Assembly: GCF_028475105.1 (NCBI RefSeq)
Contig: NZ_CP116936.1
Location: 2,356,001-2,420,000 of the forward strand
Reading direction: 5' to 3'
Length of the DNA: 64,000 nucleotides
DNA from: Micromonospora sp. LH3U1
GTDB taxonomy: Bacteria > Actinomycetota > Actinomycetes > Mycobacteriales > Micromonosporaceae
Shown here piece after piece: positions 24,976 through 33,525 of this stretch. Under the pieces are notes generated by a model. It saw only the letters and a program-made list of their open reading frames with translations. It did not search any database and had not been told where the DNA came from. Both the position numbers and the translations under genes were made by a program. The number at the start of each line of letters is the position of its first letter. Positions within the stretch are counted from its first letter, which is position 1.

Positions 24976-25902
24976 TTACCGGAGGGGCTCTTCGCGACGG
25001 CCGAGCTGGCGGCGCAGGCTCTCCGGTAATAGCTCGCGCAGCTGCTCCGGCAGCAGCGGCAGATCCAGCAGCCTGAGCTTGAGCTGGTTGCGTTCCTGGT
25101 GGCGGCGCGGGTCGAGGCGGACCACCAGACCGGCGTCGGGGCGGTAATGGATGTCCACCACGCCCGATGTCGACTCGTCGCGAATCACCCGCCCGTCCAC
25201 CTCCACCGCGACCGGCCCGGACCCGGGGCGCAGCTCCAGCTGCACCGTCTCCTCCGGAGAGAGCACCACCGAACGGGAGATGCCCGCCATCGGGGCGCTG
25301 GGCGTCACCACCACCGCCCGCGTGGCGGGAGAGATCAGCGGGCCGCCAGCGGCGTAGCTGTAGGCCGTCGACCCGGTCGGGGTGCACACCACCAGGGCGT
25401 CACAACGGTAGTAGCCATACTGTTGCCCGTCGACCGCCAGGTTGGCGCTGACGAAGCCCTGCCCCGGGTGGCGGACCAGCGCGATGTCGTTGAACGCGAC
25501 GACATCGTCGCCGCACACGGTGCAGGCCAGGCAGCTGTGTGCCTCGACGGTGTAATCCCCGGTCAGCAGCCGGTCCAGCGCCGCCGGCAGCTCCGGTGGC
25601 TCCACCTCCACGAGGAACCCCAGCTTGCCCAGGTGGACGCCGAGCACCGGCTTCGGATCGCGGATGGCCAGCCGCAGCGCGCCCAGCATCGTGCCGTCCC
25701 CGCCGATGGTGACCAACATGCCCGACTGGTCGGCGAGTTCGTCTTCCGGAACCGCCTGGACCGAGTCGGGCACCCGGTGCCGGTCCTGGTCGCGAACCGC
25801 CAGGGCGACGCGGTGGCGAGCGGCCCAGGCCATGATCGTGCCCACCACCGGGGACACGTCCCGGGTGGGATGGAGCACCAGCCCGAGCCGGATCGGATCC
25901 AT
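24976..25902 (-). CDS. NAD kinase
   Basis: A 308-aa protein that phosphorylates NAD to NADP. VTIGGDGTMLGALR carries the family GGDGT signature (residues 67-71), and VRHPGQGFVSANLAVDGQ with CDALVVCTPTGSTAYSYAAG holds the NE/D and TPTGSTAY substrate motifs. The ATG at 25902 lacks a strong ribosome site. The last 45 residues are a charged, leucine-rich tail (LLPEQLRELLPESLRRQLG). In actinobacteria the housekeeping NAD kinase normally sits beside tlyA and recN, so this copy inside a polysaccharide locus may be a second NAD kinase. It could support NADPH-dependent sugar reductases, but that link is speculative. It is divergent from the membrane protein at 26059. Confidence 0.93.
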   Translation of the reverse strand: MDPIRLGLVLHPTRDVSPVVGTIMAWAARHRVALAVRDQDRHRVPDSVQAVPEDELADQSGMLVTIGGDGTMLGALRLAIRDPKPVLGVHLGKLGFLVEVEPPELPAALDRLLTGDYTVEAHSCLACTVCGDDVVAFNDIALVRHPGQGFVSANLAVDGQQYGYYRCDALVVCTPTGSTAYSYAAGGPLISPATRAVVVTPSAPMAGISRSVVLSPEETVQLELRPGSGPVAVEVDGRVIRDESTSGVVDIHYRPDAGLVVRLDPRRHQERNQLKLRLLDLPLLPEQLRELLPESLRRQLGRREEPLR

Positions 25903-26058
25903 ACGCCCAGCTCATCACAGTTCGGCTGGTCACCACGGCTCTACGCGTCAAGGCGGGTCATCGATCGGGGCGACCAGCCCATCCCTGCGGGCGTTTCGCC
26001 CGGTCGGTTGATTCGTTGGGTCAGGTGCGACCAACCACAGCCAAAGGGGGCGCACGCG

Positions 26059-27378
26059 ATGACCTGGCCCGGGGCCTCCCTAGACCCCGGCGGGACGATC
26101 GGTGGGACCGGGGCGCGGACGAAACGGCCCAGCGGGAACAAGGCGGGCGCCCACCGGGAGTTTGCCGGTCGATTGCTGCGCTGCTACCCGGTGACCTTCG
26201 TCGTGCTCGCCCCGTATGCACTGCTCATCTTGCCGATGGCGGTCTTCTACCAGAATCCGGAGACCGGCTTCATCGTGTCCCTGGTGGGCCTCGCGTTGCT
26301 GGGCAGCGTCGCCGTGGAGACGATCGGCCGGCTGTTCGGGCGCCCCGATCCGCGGTGGCGAGAGGGCATCCGGCGCTCCCACGCCCGGTACCCCTGGCTC
26401 TACCGGGTCGCCGTCCTGGTGACGCTGACCAGCATCGTCGCGGATGTGCTCGGGGCCCACCTCGGTCGCGGAACCATCGTCAACCAGGTCGCCGGCGACC
26501 TGTCCGACGGGCCGCTCGCGATGGTGAGCACGCTCTTCTCGGGCTGGCGAGCCGTGGGCTTCGCGTTGTTGCTGGCCAGCCACCTCAGCGGTCGGCTGTC
26601 CCTGGCGAAGCTGTACGGCTGGCTGGCCGTTCTGGTCGGCGCGGAGGTCTACATCGCCGTGCTGACGGCCGTGACGGCACCACTTGTCGCGCTGGTGTTC
26701 TTCGTGGCTTCCACCGGGGCGCTCTGCGGTGTCTTCCGGTTACGCCATCTGGCGTTCTGCGCGGTGGTGCTCTTCCTCGTGTGGCCGGCCGTCTTCGAGC
26801 ACCGCAACACCCTTCGGGAGGATCGCGGGGTGGCGGTGGACGCCCAGGTCACCGCCAGGGACCGACTGCGCGTGGACAGTCAGCTCAGCGTCGTGGCGGG
26901 CTTCGACGTCCCGGTTGACCTGGGCCAGCCCGGTGTCACCGACTACCTCCGGTACGGGCTGGTTCCCCGGGTGCTGGATCCGGACCGGCCGGCGCTGTCC
27001 ACCGGGCAACGGATCAACCAGTACATCGGTGGCGGCCCGACGTCGGCCTACACCTTCCTGCTGTTGGGCAACATCTGGTTCTTCGACGGCCCGATCGGCG
27101 TGGTCGTCGTGCACGCCTTCTGGGCCGCGGTGGCGGCGGTGCTGCTGCGCTGGCGGGGCACACCCGGCCCGGTCCGGCTGAGCCTCTTCTGTCTCGTGCT
27201 CTCCGACCCGCTGCTCTGGTCCAACACCTACCCGGACTCCACGATCGGGTTTCTGCAGCACGTGGTCTCGGCGATACCGGTCTTCGTCCTGCTGTGGCTG
27301 AGCCGCAGCGCCGTCGACCGGTCCGCCCGGCGCCCGGGCATCGGCCGGTTGTCCCCCGCCGCGAGCACCGTCCGGTGA
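26059..27378 (+). CDS. polytopic membrane protein, candidate Wzy-type polysaccharide polymerase
   Basis: A 439-aa integral membrane protein. The ATG at 26059 has AGGGGG eight bases upstream. About ten hydrophobic segments can be traced, beginning near residue 45 (VTFVVLAPYALLILPMAVF). A longer hydrophilic region lies at about 255-330 (EHRNTLREDRG to YLRYGLVPRVLDP). NQYIGGGPTSAYTFLLLGNIWFF then leads into the last helices. A large extracytoplasmic loop followed by a 'GG-x-S-x-L-G-x-x-W/F-x-G' type motif is typical of Wzy polymerases, which show little overall sequence identity. The stop overlaps the next start (GTGA), and the next gene is a Wzx flippase, which supports a polymerase role. A second, O-antigen-ligase-like polymerase candidate lies at 44735-46198. 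Confidence 0.62.
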   Translation: MTWPGASLDPGGTIGGTGARTKRPSGNKAGAHREFAGRLLRCYPVTFVVLAPYALLILPMAVFYQNPETGFIVSLVGLALLGSVAVETIGRLFGRPDPRWREGIRRSHARYPWLYRVAVLVTLTSIVADVLGAHLGRGTIVNQVAGDLSDGPLAMVSTLFSGWRAVGFALLLASHLSGRLSLAKLYGWLAVLVGAEVYIAVLTAVTAPLVALVFFVASTGALCGVFRLRHLAFCAVVLFLVWPAVFEHRNTLREDRGVAVDAQVTARDRLRVDSQLSVVAGFDVPVDLGQPGVTDYLRYGLVPRVLDPDRPALSTGQRINQYIGGGPTSAYTFLLLGNIWFFDGPIGVVVVHAFWAAVAAVLLRWRGTPGPVRLSLFCLVLSDPLLWSNTYPDSTIGFLQHVVSAIPVFVLLWLSRSAVDRSARRPGIGRLSPAASTVR

Positions 27379-28633
27379 CCGTACGAGTTCCCCGTCACGC
27401 GGTCGGCCGGTCCGGCGCCCCGGGCCGCCCACGGACCGGCCGGCGTGCCCTGCTCGCACTGGTTGTCGGAGGGCTTTCGAGCGGCGGCAACCTGCTGCTG
27501 GCGATCACCGTGACCCGACTGGAGTCGGTCGCCGGGCTGGGCCAGTTCGCTCTGGCATTCTCGTTCTACATCGTCGGCTCCGGGCTGGTGCGGAGTACGG
27601 TCACCGATACCGTGCTGGCCACGGGGACCGGGGCTGTCGCGTCGGCCGCCCGGCGGGCGACCCTGCTCGGCGTCGTCGGCGGCGTGATGATCTGCGCGGC
27701 CGGTGCCGCGTACGGCTCGGCCTACCTGGTGTTCGTGGGCCTCGCCCTTCCCGGTCTGGTCCTCTACGACTACGTCAAGGCGATCGCCGTCGGCATCGGC
27801 GCCCCCTCGGGCGCGATGGCCCAGGAGATCACCTGGGCGGCGCTCACGGGTTGTGCCGCGCTGGCCGGCCTGCTCGGGCTGCTCGACGCGCCGTACGTCT
27901 TCGCCCTGTGGGCGGTCGGCGGCGGGCTGATCGGTCTGGTCGTCGCGGCCCGGTGCCGGTACGAGCTGCTGCCCGGCTGGCGTGTGGGGCGGGCCGAGAC
28001 CCGCGTCGCGGCGGGATTCGGCACGCAGTTCCTGTTGACCACCGGGTCGGCGCAGCTCGCGCTGACCGCGGTGGCGCTTGTCGCGGGCACTGCGGTGGTC
28101 GGGGCGCTGAGCGCCGGACGCACTCTGCTGGGACCGGTGAACCTCGTGTTGTCGACCGCCGCCACGCTGATCCTGCCGCAGCTGGCCCGCACCCGTGCCG
28201 ACTCGGGCGCGGCGCGGACGAGGACGGCTGTCCGGCTCGCGCTGCTCGTGTCCGCCGCCGTCCTGCCGCTGACCATCGCGGTCGCCCTGCTGCCGGACGC
28301 GGCCGGGACGGCATTGCTGGGCGCCAACTGGAGCGTCGCGCGAAGCCTGCTGGTGCTGCTCGCGCTGGAGAGCCTGCTCGCCGTGCCGGCCACGATCGGC
28401 TTCGCCGGGCTGCGGGTCGAGCAGGCGAGCCGGCGGGCGATCGTGCTCGGCATCCTGCTCGGCGGGTTACGCGTCCCGCGGTCGTCGCCGGGGCAGTCCT
28501 GTTCGGAGCGCCCGGCGCGGCCGGCGCACTGGTCGTGCTGGCCCTGGTCAGCGCGGTCGCCTGGGGCGGCAGCTACCTCCTGCTGCTGCGGGAACGCGCA
28601 GTGGACCGCCCGCTCGCGGCACAACCGGTCTGA
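27375..28633 (+). pseudogene. Wzx-type polysaccharide flippase, frameshifted near the 3' end
   Basis: GTG 27375 overlaps the preceding stop (GTGA). The first about 365 residues are a Wzx/MATE-fold protein: GGLSSGGNLLLAITVTRLE, then helical pairs such as FALAFSFYIVGSGLVRSTV. After RRAIVLGILLGG (about 28466) this frame turns into arginine/serine-rich nonsense and stays open far past the gene. The expected C-terminal helices continue in a second frame, TRPAVVAGAVLFGAPGAAGAL then VVLALVSAVAWGGSYLLLL, ending at TGA 28633. The total length leaves a remainder of two bases, so one base appears lost at about 28458-28472 in a GC run. Either the gene is inactivated or the base is a sequencing error. A second, intact flippase is at 40685. 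Confidence 0.85.
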
Positions 28634-28641
28634 GCCTGACG

Positions 28642-28675
28642 CCGGCACGCCACCGACCGGTCGGTGGCGTGCCGG
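28642..28675. terminator. 34-bp perfect palindrome, bidirectional terminator
   Basis: CCGGCACGCCACCGACC is followed at once by its perfect reverse complement. The palindrome lies between the convergent flippase and aminotransferase genes. Outer arms GCCTGAC (28634-28640) and GTCAGGC (28682-28688) extend the structure across a small bulge. The latter overlaps the aminotransferase stop. Confidence 0.85.
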
Positions 28676-28682
28676 GCGCGGG

Positions 28683-29807
28683 TCAGGCAATGGTGGCCAG
28701 GGCCGCGCGGACGCGCTCCACCACCGCCTTGACCGCCGGTTCGGTCAGATCGGCGTACGTGGGCAGGTTGATGCCGCGCCGGCTCAGATCGCCGGTCACC
28801 GGGCAGTCCGCAGCCGGATCGTGGTGCGCGGGCAGTTTGGGGACCGGCAGGAAGAAGGGACGGGTCTCCACGCCGAGCCGGCCGAGTGCACGGGCCAGTG
28901 CGTCCCGGGACGTCGTGTCCCCCTGGCCCCCGACCAGGAAGGCCGCCATCCAGGGCGCGCGGCGGACTCCGGGGACCACCGGCTGCGCCGACAGCGCCGG
29001 CTCGTCGGCCAACTGCTCCTCGTACCCGGCGATCACCCGGTCCCGGCTGGCGATGATCTCGTCGGCCCGTTCGAGCTGTGCGCAGAGCAGCGCGGCGCAC
29101 AGGTTCGTCATCCGGTAGTTGTAGCCGAGTACCGGGAAGTGGTAGCGCCGGTGCGGATCCATGCCCTGGTTGCGCAGCAGGCGCATCCGATCCGCCAATC
29201 CGTGGTCGGACGTGGTCACGCAGCCGCCCTCACCGGAGGTGATCACCTTGTTGCCGAAGAACGAGAAGGTCGTGACGTCGGCCAGCGAGCCGGTGGGTTG
29301 CCCGTCGAGGGTGGCACCGAACGACTCCGCCGCATCGGCGACCAGGAGCAGGCCGTGCCGGCCGCAGAGTTCGCGCAGCGCAGCGTAGTCGGCCGGGTGG
29401 CCGTACAGGTCGACGGCGATGACCGCCCTGGTACGCGGGCCGATGGCGGCCCGTACCGCGGCGGGGTCGACGCACCAGCTCTCCGGCAGGACATCCACAC
29501 AGACGGTGCGGGCGCCGCAGTACGCGACGGCGTTGGCGGTCGCCACGTAGGTCAGCGCGGGGACGATCACCTCGTCCCCCGGCCCGATGCCGGCCGCCGC
29601 GAGGACCAGGTGCAGGGCGACCGTGCCGTTGCTGGTCGTCACCGCGGTGTCGGCGGCGCAGCGCCGGGCGAATCGTTCCTCGAAGTCACGCAGGTACGGC
29701 CCCTGCGACGAGATCCATCCGCTGCGCACCGCGTCGACCACGTACCGCTCCTCCAACTCGGAGAGGCTCGGTCGGGCCACCGGATAGGTGTCGTCCGCGA
29801 TGCTCAT
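28683..29807 (-). CDS. DegT-family aminotransferase, GDP-perosamine synthase type
   Basis: A 374-aa PLP enzyme of fold type I. The ATG at 29807 overlaps the stop of the upstream glycosyltransferase (ATGA). The PLP lysine is K187 in TTFSFFGNKVITSGEGG, and D158 in LLLVADAAESFGA contacts the pyridine nitrogen. GWISSQGPYLRDFEERFA, SNGTVALHLVL, GDEVIVPALTYVATANAV and LGYNYRMTNLCAALLCAQLE follow GDP-perosamine synthase (Per/RfbE) closely in order and wording. That enzyme aminates GDP-4-keto-6-deoxy-D-mannose. The substrate is supplied by the GDP-mannose 4,6-dehydratase two genes upstream in the same operon, which strengthens the call. A UDP-4-keto-sugar aminotransferase of the PglE class is the main alternative. 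Confidence 0.87.
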   Translation of the reverse strand: MSIADDTYPVARPSLSELEERYVVDAVRSGWISSQGPYLRDFEERFARRCAADTAVTTSNGTVALHLVLAAAGIGPGDEVIVPALTYVATANAVAYCGARTVCVDVLPESWCVDPAAVRAAIGPRTRAVIAVDLYGHPADYAALRELCGRHGLLLVADAAESFGATLDGQPTGSLADVTTFSFFGNKVITSGEGGCVTTSDHGLADRMRLLRNQGMDPHRRYHFPVLGYNYRMTNLCAALLCAQLERADEIIASRDRVIAGYEEQLADEPALSAQPVVPGVRRAPWMAAFLVGGQGDTTSRDALARALGRLGVETRPFFLPVPKLPAHHDPAADCPVTGDLSRRGINLPTYADLTEPAVKAVVERVRAALATIA

Positions 29808-31000
29808 GACGCTTCTCCCTTTGCGGCGACGAACGGGGACCGTGGCACCGGACCCGACCCGCCCTGCGCTGCCCAGCGCAGGACGTCGAGGTAGTCGCGG
29901 CCGGTGGCTTCCCAGGTGCGGCCGGCCAGGCGTTCGTTGGCGCGGCGTGAAGCGGCGGCGTAGCGCTCCCGGTCGCCGAGTAGCCGCCGCACCGCGTCGG
30001 CGAGCGACCGCGGATCCTTCGCGCGGAAGACCGTCGCTTCGGCGCGGTTGAACTCCAACTGGGCGAGCAGCGGTTCCACGTCGGCGCAGGCGACGGGGAG
30101 CCCCCAACTGAATGCCTCCAGCATCGCGCCGCTGGCCGCCTCCCAGAGCGAGGGCACGACCACCGCGTCCGCTCGGGCGTAGATGGCGTTCAGTTCGTCC
30201 AGGCTGACGAAGCCGGGGAAGGACACCCGTCCGCGCAGGTCGGGTAGTGCCGCTCGGCTGAGCAGCCGGCTCGCTTCGGGCTCCACCAGCGGCCCCGGGC
30301 AGATCAGGCGGCAGTCGGGTAGGAGCGCCATCGCCTCCAGCAGGGTCGCGTGGTTCTTGTGCTCCGCGGTGGACGACGGGTAGACCAGCAGTCCCGGTTC
30401 GGGCCGTGTGTGCGCGCGCCCCGGCGCGGGTTGGAACGTCGGGGTCGGGATGAGCACGGTCCGTTCTGCAGCCTCCGGGAAGAGGCGCAGTGCCTCCTGG
30501 TACGGATGCGGCCAGGTGACCACGATCGCCGCCGCACGAGCCACGTTCTCCCGAATCACCGCCGCGAAGCCGGGGGCGTGGAACTCGACCCCCAGGTGGC
30601 GCAGGTCGTGCAGAACGACGACCGACGTGCCGGACCCGATCGGAGCACAGTGGAACGGAAACAGCGTGACGTCGACGTCACTGTGTCGCACGACGGACCG
30701 TTGCCGGACCGCGTTGACGGCCGTGCGGACAGCGAGGGAGTTGCGCATCGCCCTCGGCGTCCAGCGGCGCAACAGTTGGCCGGCAGGGTTGTCGGAGCGT
30801 AGCGGCTGAGCCACCTCGGTCCAGGCGATCCGCGTGGCGGGCACCTGACCCTCCCACTGGGCCTGGGTGCCCCGCAGGACATTCACCCGCAGGTCGCAGG
30901 ACGTGTCCGCGGCCATGCCGGTGAGCAGGCCGTAGGTGAAGGCTTCGAGCCCGGCGGCATGACCGGGACGGATGGGTGAGGCGTCGACCGCAACCTTCAC
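29804..31000 (-). CDS. GT4-type glycosyltransferase
   Basis: A 398-aa GT-B protein between gmd and the perosamine synthase. The GTG at 31000 overlaps the gmd stop (GTGA), and its own stop overlaps the aminotransferase start. The N-terminus reads [21 protein letters not shown], typical of GT4 enzymes. The C-terminal domain has [39 protein letters not shown] and the E-x7-E pair in [20 protein letters not shown]. It resembles mannosyl/rhamnosyl transferases of O-antigen loci. Its position suggests that it transfers perosamine or another GDP-mannose-derived residue onto the lipid-linked oligosaccharide; acceptor and linkage cannot be read from sequence. Confidence 0.85.
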   Translation of the reverse strand: MKVAVDASPIRPGHAAGLEAFTYGLLTGMAADTSCDLRVNVLRGTQAQWEGQVPATRIAWTEVAQPLRSDNPAGQLLRRWTPRAMRNSLAVRTAVNAVRQRSVVRHSDVDVTLFPFHCAPIGSGTSVVVLHDLRHLGVEFHAPGFAAVIRENVARAAAIVVTWPHPYQEALRLFPEAAERTVLIPTPTFQPAPGRAHTRPEPGLLVYPSSTAEHKNHATLLEAMALLPDCRLICPGPLVEPEASRLLSRAALPDLRGRVSFPGFVSLDELNAIYARADAVVVPSLWEAASGAMLEAFSWGLPVACADVEPLLAQLEFNRAEATVFRAKDPRSLADAVRRLLGDRERYAAASRRANERLAGRTWEATGRDYLDVLRWAAQGGSGPVPRSPFVAAKGEAS

Positions 31001-32010
31001 CGGTCCACCCGGACCAGTCGCCCCATACGCTCGTCCTCGAGGAGTTGCCGGTCGGCGTCCACCATGACCCGGACCAGGTCGGTGAAGTGCGTCTTTGGTG
31101 CCCAGCCCAGGGTGCGCCGGGCCTTCGTGTAGTCGCCGATGAGGGCATCCACCTCTGCCGGACGGAAGTAGGCGGGGTCCGTTTCCACGTACCGCTGCCA
31201 GTCCAACCCGACCCGGTCGAAGGCGGTCTCGACGAACTCGCGCACGGTGTGGCCCTCGCCGGTGGCGATCACGTAGTCGTCCGGGCGGTCCTGTTGGAGG
31301 GCCAGCCACATCGCTTCCACGTACTCCGGCGCGTAACCCCAGTCGCGAACGGCGTCGAGGTTGCCCAGGTAGAGCTTGTCCTGAATGCCAGCCTCGATCC
31401 TCGCCACCGCACGGGTGATCTTGCGGGTCACGAAGTTCTCGCCGCGGCGCGGGCTCTCGTGGTTGAACAGGATGCCGTTGGCGCAGAACATGTTCCAGGA
31501 TTCGCGGTAGTTGACCGCCGACCAGTAGGCGTAGACCTTGGCGCATGCGTACGGGCTGCGCGGGTGGAACGGGGTCTCCTCGCGTTGTGGGGGTGGCGTC
31601 GAGCCGAACATCTCCGACGAGGATGCCTGGTAGAACCGGCAACCGATGTCGGCTGCCCGGGCCGCCTCCATCATGCGAAGCGCGCCGAGCCCGGTGACGT
31701 CCGCCGTGTAACCGGGAATGTCGAAGGAGACTCGGACGTGGCTCTGCGCGCCGAGGTTGTATATCTCGTCGGGGCGGATGTCCCGTATCAGCGCGGTCAG
31801 CGAGGCCGGGTCGGACAGATCGCTGTAGTGCAGGAAGAGTCGGGCCTCGCCGCTGCGCGGATGGACGTCGACGTGGTCGATCCGCTCAGTGTTGAAAGAG
31901 GACGACCGCCGTTTGATGCCGTGCACCGTGTATCCCTTGTCGAGCAGGAATTCCGACAGGTAGCTGCCGTCCTGCCCAGTGATGCCGGATATGAGTGCCA
32001 CTCGTGACAT
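30997..32010 (-). CDS. gmd: GDP-mannose 4,6-dehydratase
   Basis: A 337-aa extended SDR enzyme that makes GDP-4-keto-6-deoxy-D-mannose from GDP-mannose. The ATG at 32010 has a GAGGG site and precedes [20 protein letters not shown], the Gmd-specific NADP-binding opening. Catalytic residues are S132 and E133 (ASSSEMFGS) with Y154 and K158 ([12 protein letters not shown]). [17 protein letters not shown] and [17 protein letters not shown] are further Gmd signatures. It heads the minus-strand operon gmd - glycosyltransferase - perosamine synthase with GTGA/ATGA overlaps throughout. GDP-fucose synthase (Fcl) and RMD reductases are absent nearby, so amination to perosamine is the likely fate. The 194-base gap upstream is a shared divergent promoter region. 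Confidence 0.96.
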   Translation of the reverse strand: MSRVALISGITGQDGSYLSEFLLDKGYTVHGIKRRSSSFNTERIDHVDVHPRSGEARLFLHYSDLSDPASLTALIRDIRPDEIYNLGAQSHVRVSFDIPGYTADVTGLGALRMMEAARAADIGCRFYQASSSEMFGSTPPPQREETPFHPRSPYACAKVYAYWSAVNYRESWNMFCANGILFNHESPRRGENFVTRKITRAVARIEAGIQDKLYLGNLDAVRDWGYAPEYVEAMWLALQQDRPDDYVIATGEGHTVREFVETAFDRVGLDWQRYVETDPAYFRPAEVDALIGDYTKARRTLGWAPKTHFTDLVRVMVDADRQLLEDERMGRLVRVDR

Positions 32011-32204
32011 AGGGGGTCCCTCTTCTGCTGGGCAATTCTTCCGCGAGTTCCTTATATCGGGTCCGGGCCCGGCAACCATGAGGTTTCATGTATCCGGAGG
32101 AATTTCTTTTGTGTGGCCGTACCTGAGAAAGGGCTTCAGTCACGGATCGAGCACTCGATCGTTAGGTCAATCGATCGATCCTGTGGCACGAGCGAGGAGC
32201 GAGG
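32011..32204. promoter_or_regulatory. divergent control region between gmd and a GT4 gene
   Basis: This 194-base region is less GC-rich than its surroundings (TTCTTTTGTGTGG and TTCCTTATATCGG tracts) and must contain promoters in both directions. A 16-base inverted repeat GATCGAG-CA-CTCGATC lies at 32145-32160, followed by TCAATCGATCGATCC, about 45 bases before the plus-strand ATG. It may be an operator. No promoter hexamers can be assigned with confidence. Confidence 0.5.
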
Positions 32205-33446
32205 ATGGCCGGCGACCCCACCCCCGCGGCGGACACCCGAGAACGACTGACAACTGTCGACGAGAAAAGATTCCACGTGCTTGTCACTGCCGGTTACTTC
32301 GCTCCCGGCTGGCGGGCCGGAGGCCCCATCCGGTCCATTTCCGAAGTGCTCGCCCTGGCCAGTGACGACATCCAGACGTCGATGCTGACCCGCGACCGCG
32401 ACCTCGGTAGCAGCGACCCCTATCCGGGGCTTTCCGGTCGCTGGGAGCAGGTCGGCCGGACGAACGTCTTCTATCTCGGCGTTCGTCGGCCGGGGCACTG
32501 GCGGTCGCTCTGGCGCTCTCTCCGAGCGGACCGGTTCGACCTGCTCTACGTGAACAGTGTCTGGTCGGCGTTCTCCATCCTGCCCATGGCCGCGGCCCGG
32601 CTCGGTCTGCTGCGGGTGGGTCGCATCCTGGTCGCCCCCCGGGGAGAGTTCGGCCCTGCGGCTCTCCGGGTGCACCGGCTCCGTAAGCGGATCTTCCTGA
32701 CGGGCTGGCGGTGGATGCTGCTCGACCCTCGGGTGCTGTGGCACGCCACCACCCCGGCCGAGGCCGCCGACATCCAGCGGGTGTTGCCCCGGGCGCAGAT
32801 CGGCGTCGTCGCTGTCAGCCGTGGCCCGGAGCCGGAACAGGCGCCGGCGGAGTTGCCCGCGACCCACCACGCGCGGCTGGTCTTCATCGGGCGGATCTCT
32901 CCGATGAAGAACCTCGACCTGGTGTTGGCCGCGCTCGCCTTCGTGCCGGTGCCGGTGCGGCTGGACATCTACGGCCCGGTGGAGGACCCGGCGTACTGGC
33001 GGCGCTGCCGGGAGCATCTGGCCGCACTGCCCGACTCGGTCGCCGTCAGCTACCAGGGTGAGTTGCGGCCCGAGCAGGTCCGGGCGACCTTCTCGCGGTA
33101 CGACGCCTTCGTGCTGCCGACCCGGGGGGAAAACTTCGGCAACGCCATCGCGGAGAGCCTGTCGGCGTACTGCCCGGTGCTCTGCTCCGACCGGACGCCA
33201 TGGACGGCGGTGCTGCGCGACGGTGGTGGACTGGTCCTCACCGAGCTGACCGCGACGGCGCTCGGTGCCCTGATCACGCAGGTGGCCACCGCCACGCCCG
33301 AGCAGCGGCTGGCAGCCCGGGTCGCGGCGGGGGACGCCTACGGCCGCTGGCGGTCGAGCAGGACGCCGGTCAGTGTTCTCGACCAGGCACGGCGGGTGAT
33401 TCGCGATCCGGCGTGCCGGGTGCCTCCACAGGGGCGGACACCGTGA
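32205..33446 (+). CDS. GT4-type glycosyltransferase (paralogue A)
   Basis: A 413-aa GT-B enzyme with ATG at 32205 and AGGAG six bases upstream. After a 27-residue leader it reads FHVLVTAGYFAPGWRAGG then PIRSISEVLALA. The C-terminal domain contains RLVFIGRISPMKNLDLVLA, RLDIYGPVEDPAYW and the donor-binding LPTRGENFGNAIAESLSAYCPVLCSD split around a conserved glutamate pair. It is closely related in layout to the product of 35568-36755, which shares the GGPIRS, GRISPMKNL and GENxGxxIxESL motifs; the two are probably products of a duplication. Acceptor and donor sugars cannot be read from the sequence. Transcribed divergently from gmd and probably with the CapG-like gene downstream. Confidence 0.85.
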   Translation: MAGDPTPAADTRERLTTVDEKRFHVLVTAGYFAPGWRAGGPIRSISEVLALASDDIQTSMLTRDRDLGSSDPYPGLSGRWEQVGRTNVFYLGVRRPGHWRSLWRSLRADRFDLLYVNSVWSAFSILPMAAARLGLLRVGRILVAPRGEFGPAALRVHRLRKRIFLTGWRWMLLDPRVLWHATTPAEAADIQRVLPRAQIGVVAVSRGPEPEQAPAELPATHHARLVFIGRISPMKNLDLVLAALAFVPVPVRLDIYGPVEDPAYWRRCREHLAALPDSVAVSYQGELRPEQVRATFSRYDAFVLPTRGENFGNAIAESLSAYCPVLCSDRTPWTAVLRDGGGLVLTELTATALGALITQVATATPEQRLAARVAAGDAYGRWRSSRTPVSVLDQARRVIRDPACRVPPQGRTP

Positions 33447-33459
33447 ACCGTGCTCAGCC

Positions 33460-33482
33460 CGGACTGCGGGGCGCGCAGTCCG
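33460..33482 (+). terminator. intercistronic hairpin before the CapG-like gene
   Basis: CGGACTGCG (33460-33468) and CGCAGTCCG (33474-33482) are perfect arms around a five-base loop. The hairpin lies in the 79-base gap between the glycosyltransferase and the 2-epimerase gene, 43 bases before the GTG. It could terminate, attenuate, or stabilise the upstream mRNA. Confidence 0.45.
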
Positions 33483-33525
33483 CGCGGCGGGCCGAACCCG
33501 AATATCTGCGACCAGGAGGCGTCAA

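Noticed and set aside
28474..29894. Continuation of the flippase frame over the aminotransferase gene
   Set aside because: After the frameshift the product is arginine/glycine-rich without helices, and it lies antisense to a well-supported PLP enzyme. It is an accident of an open frame, not a fusion protein.
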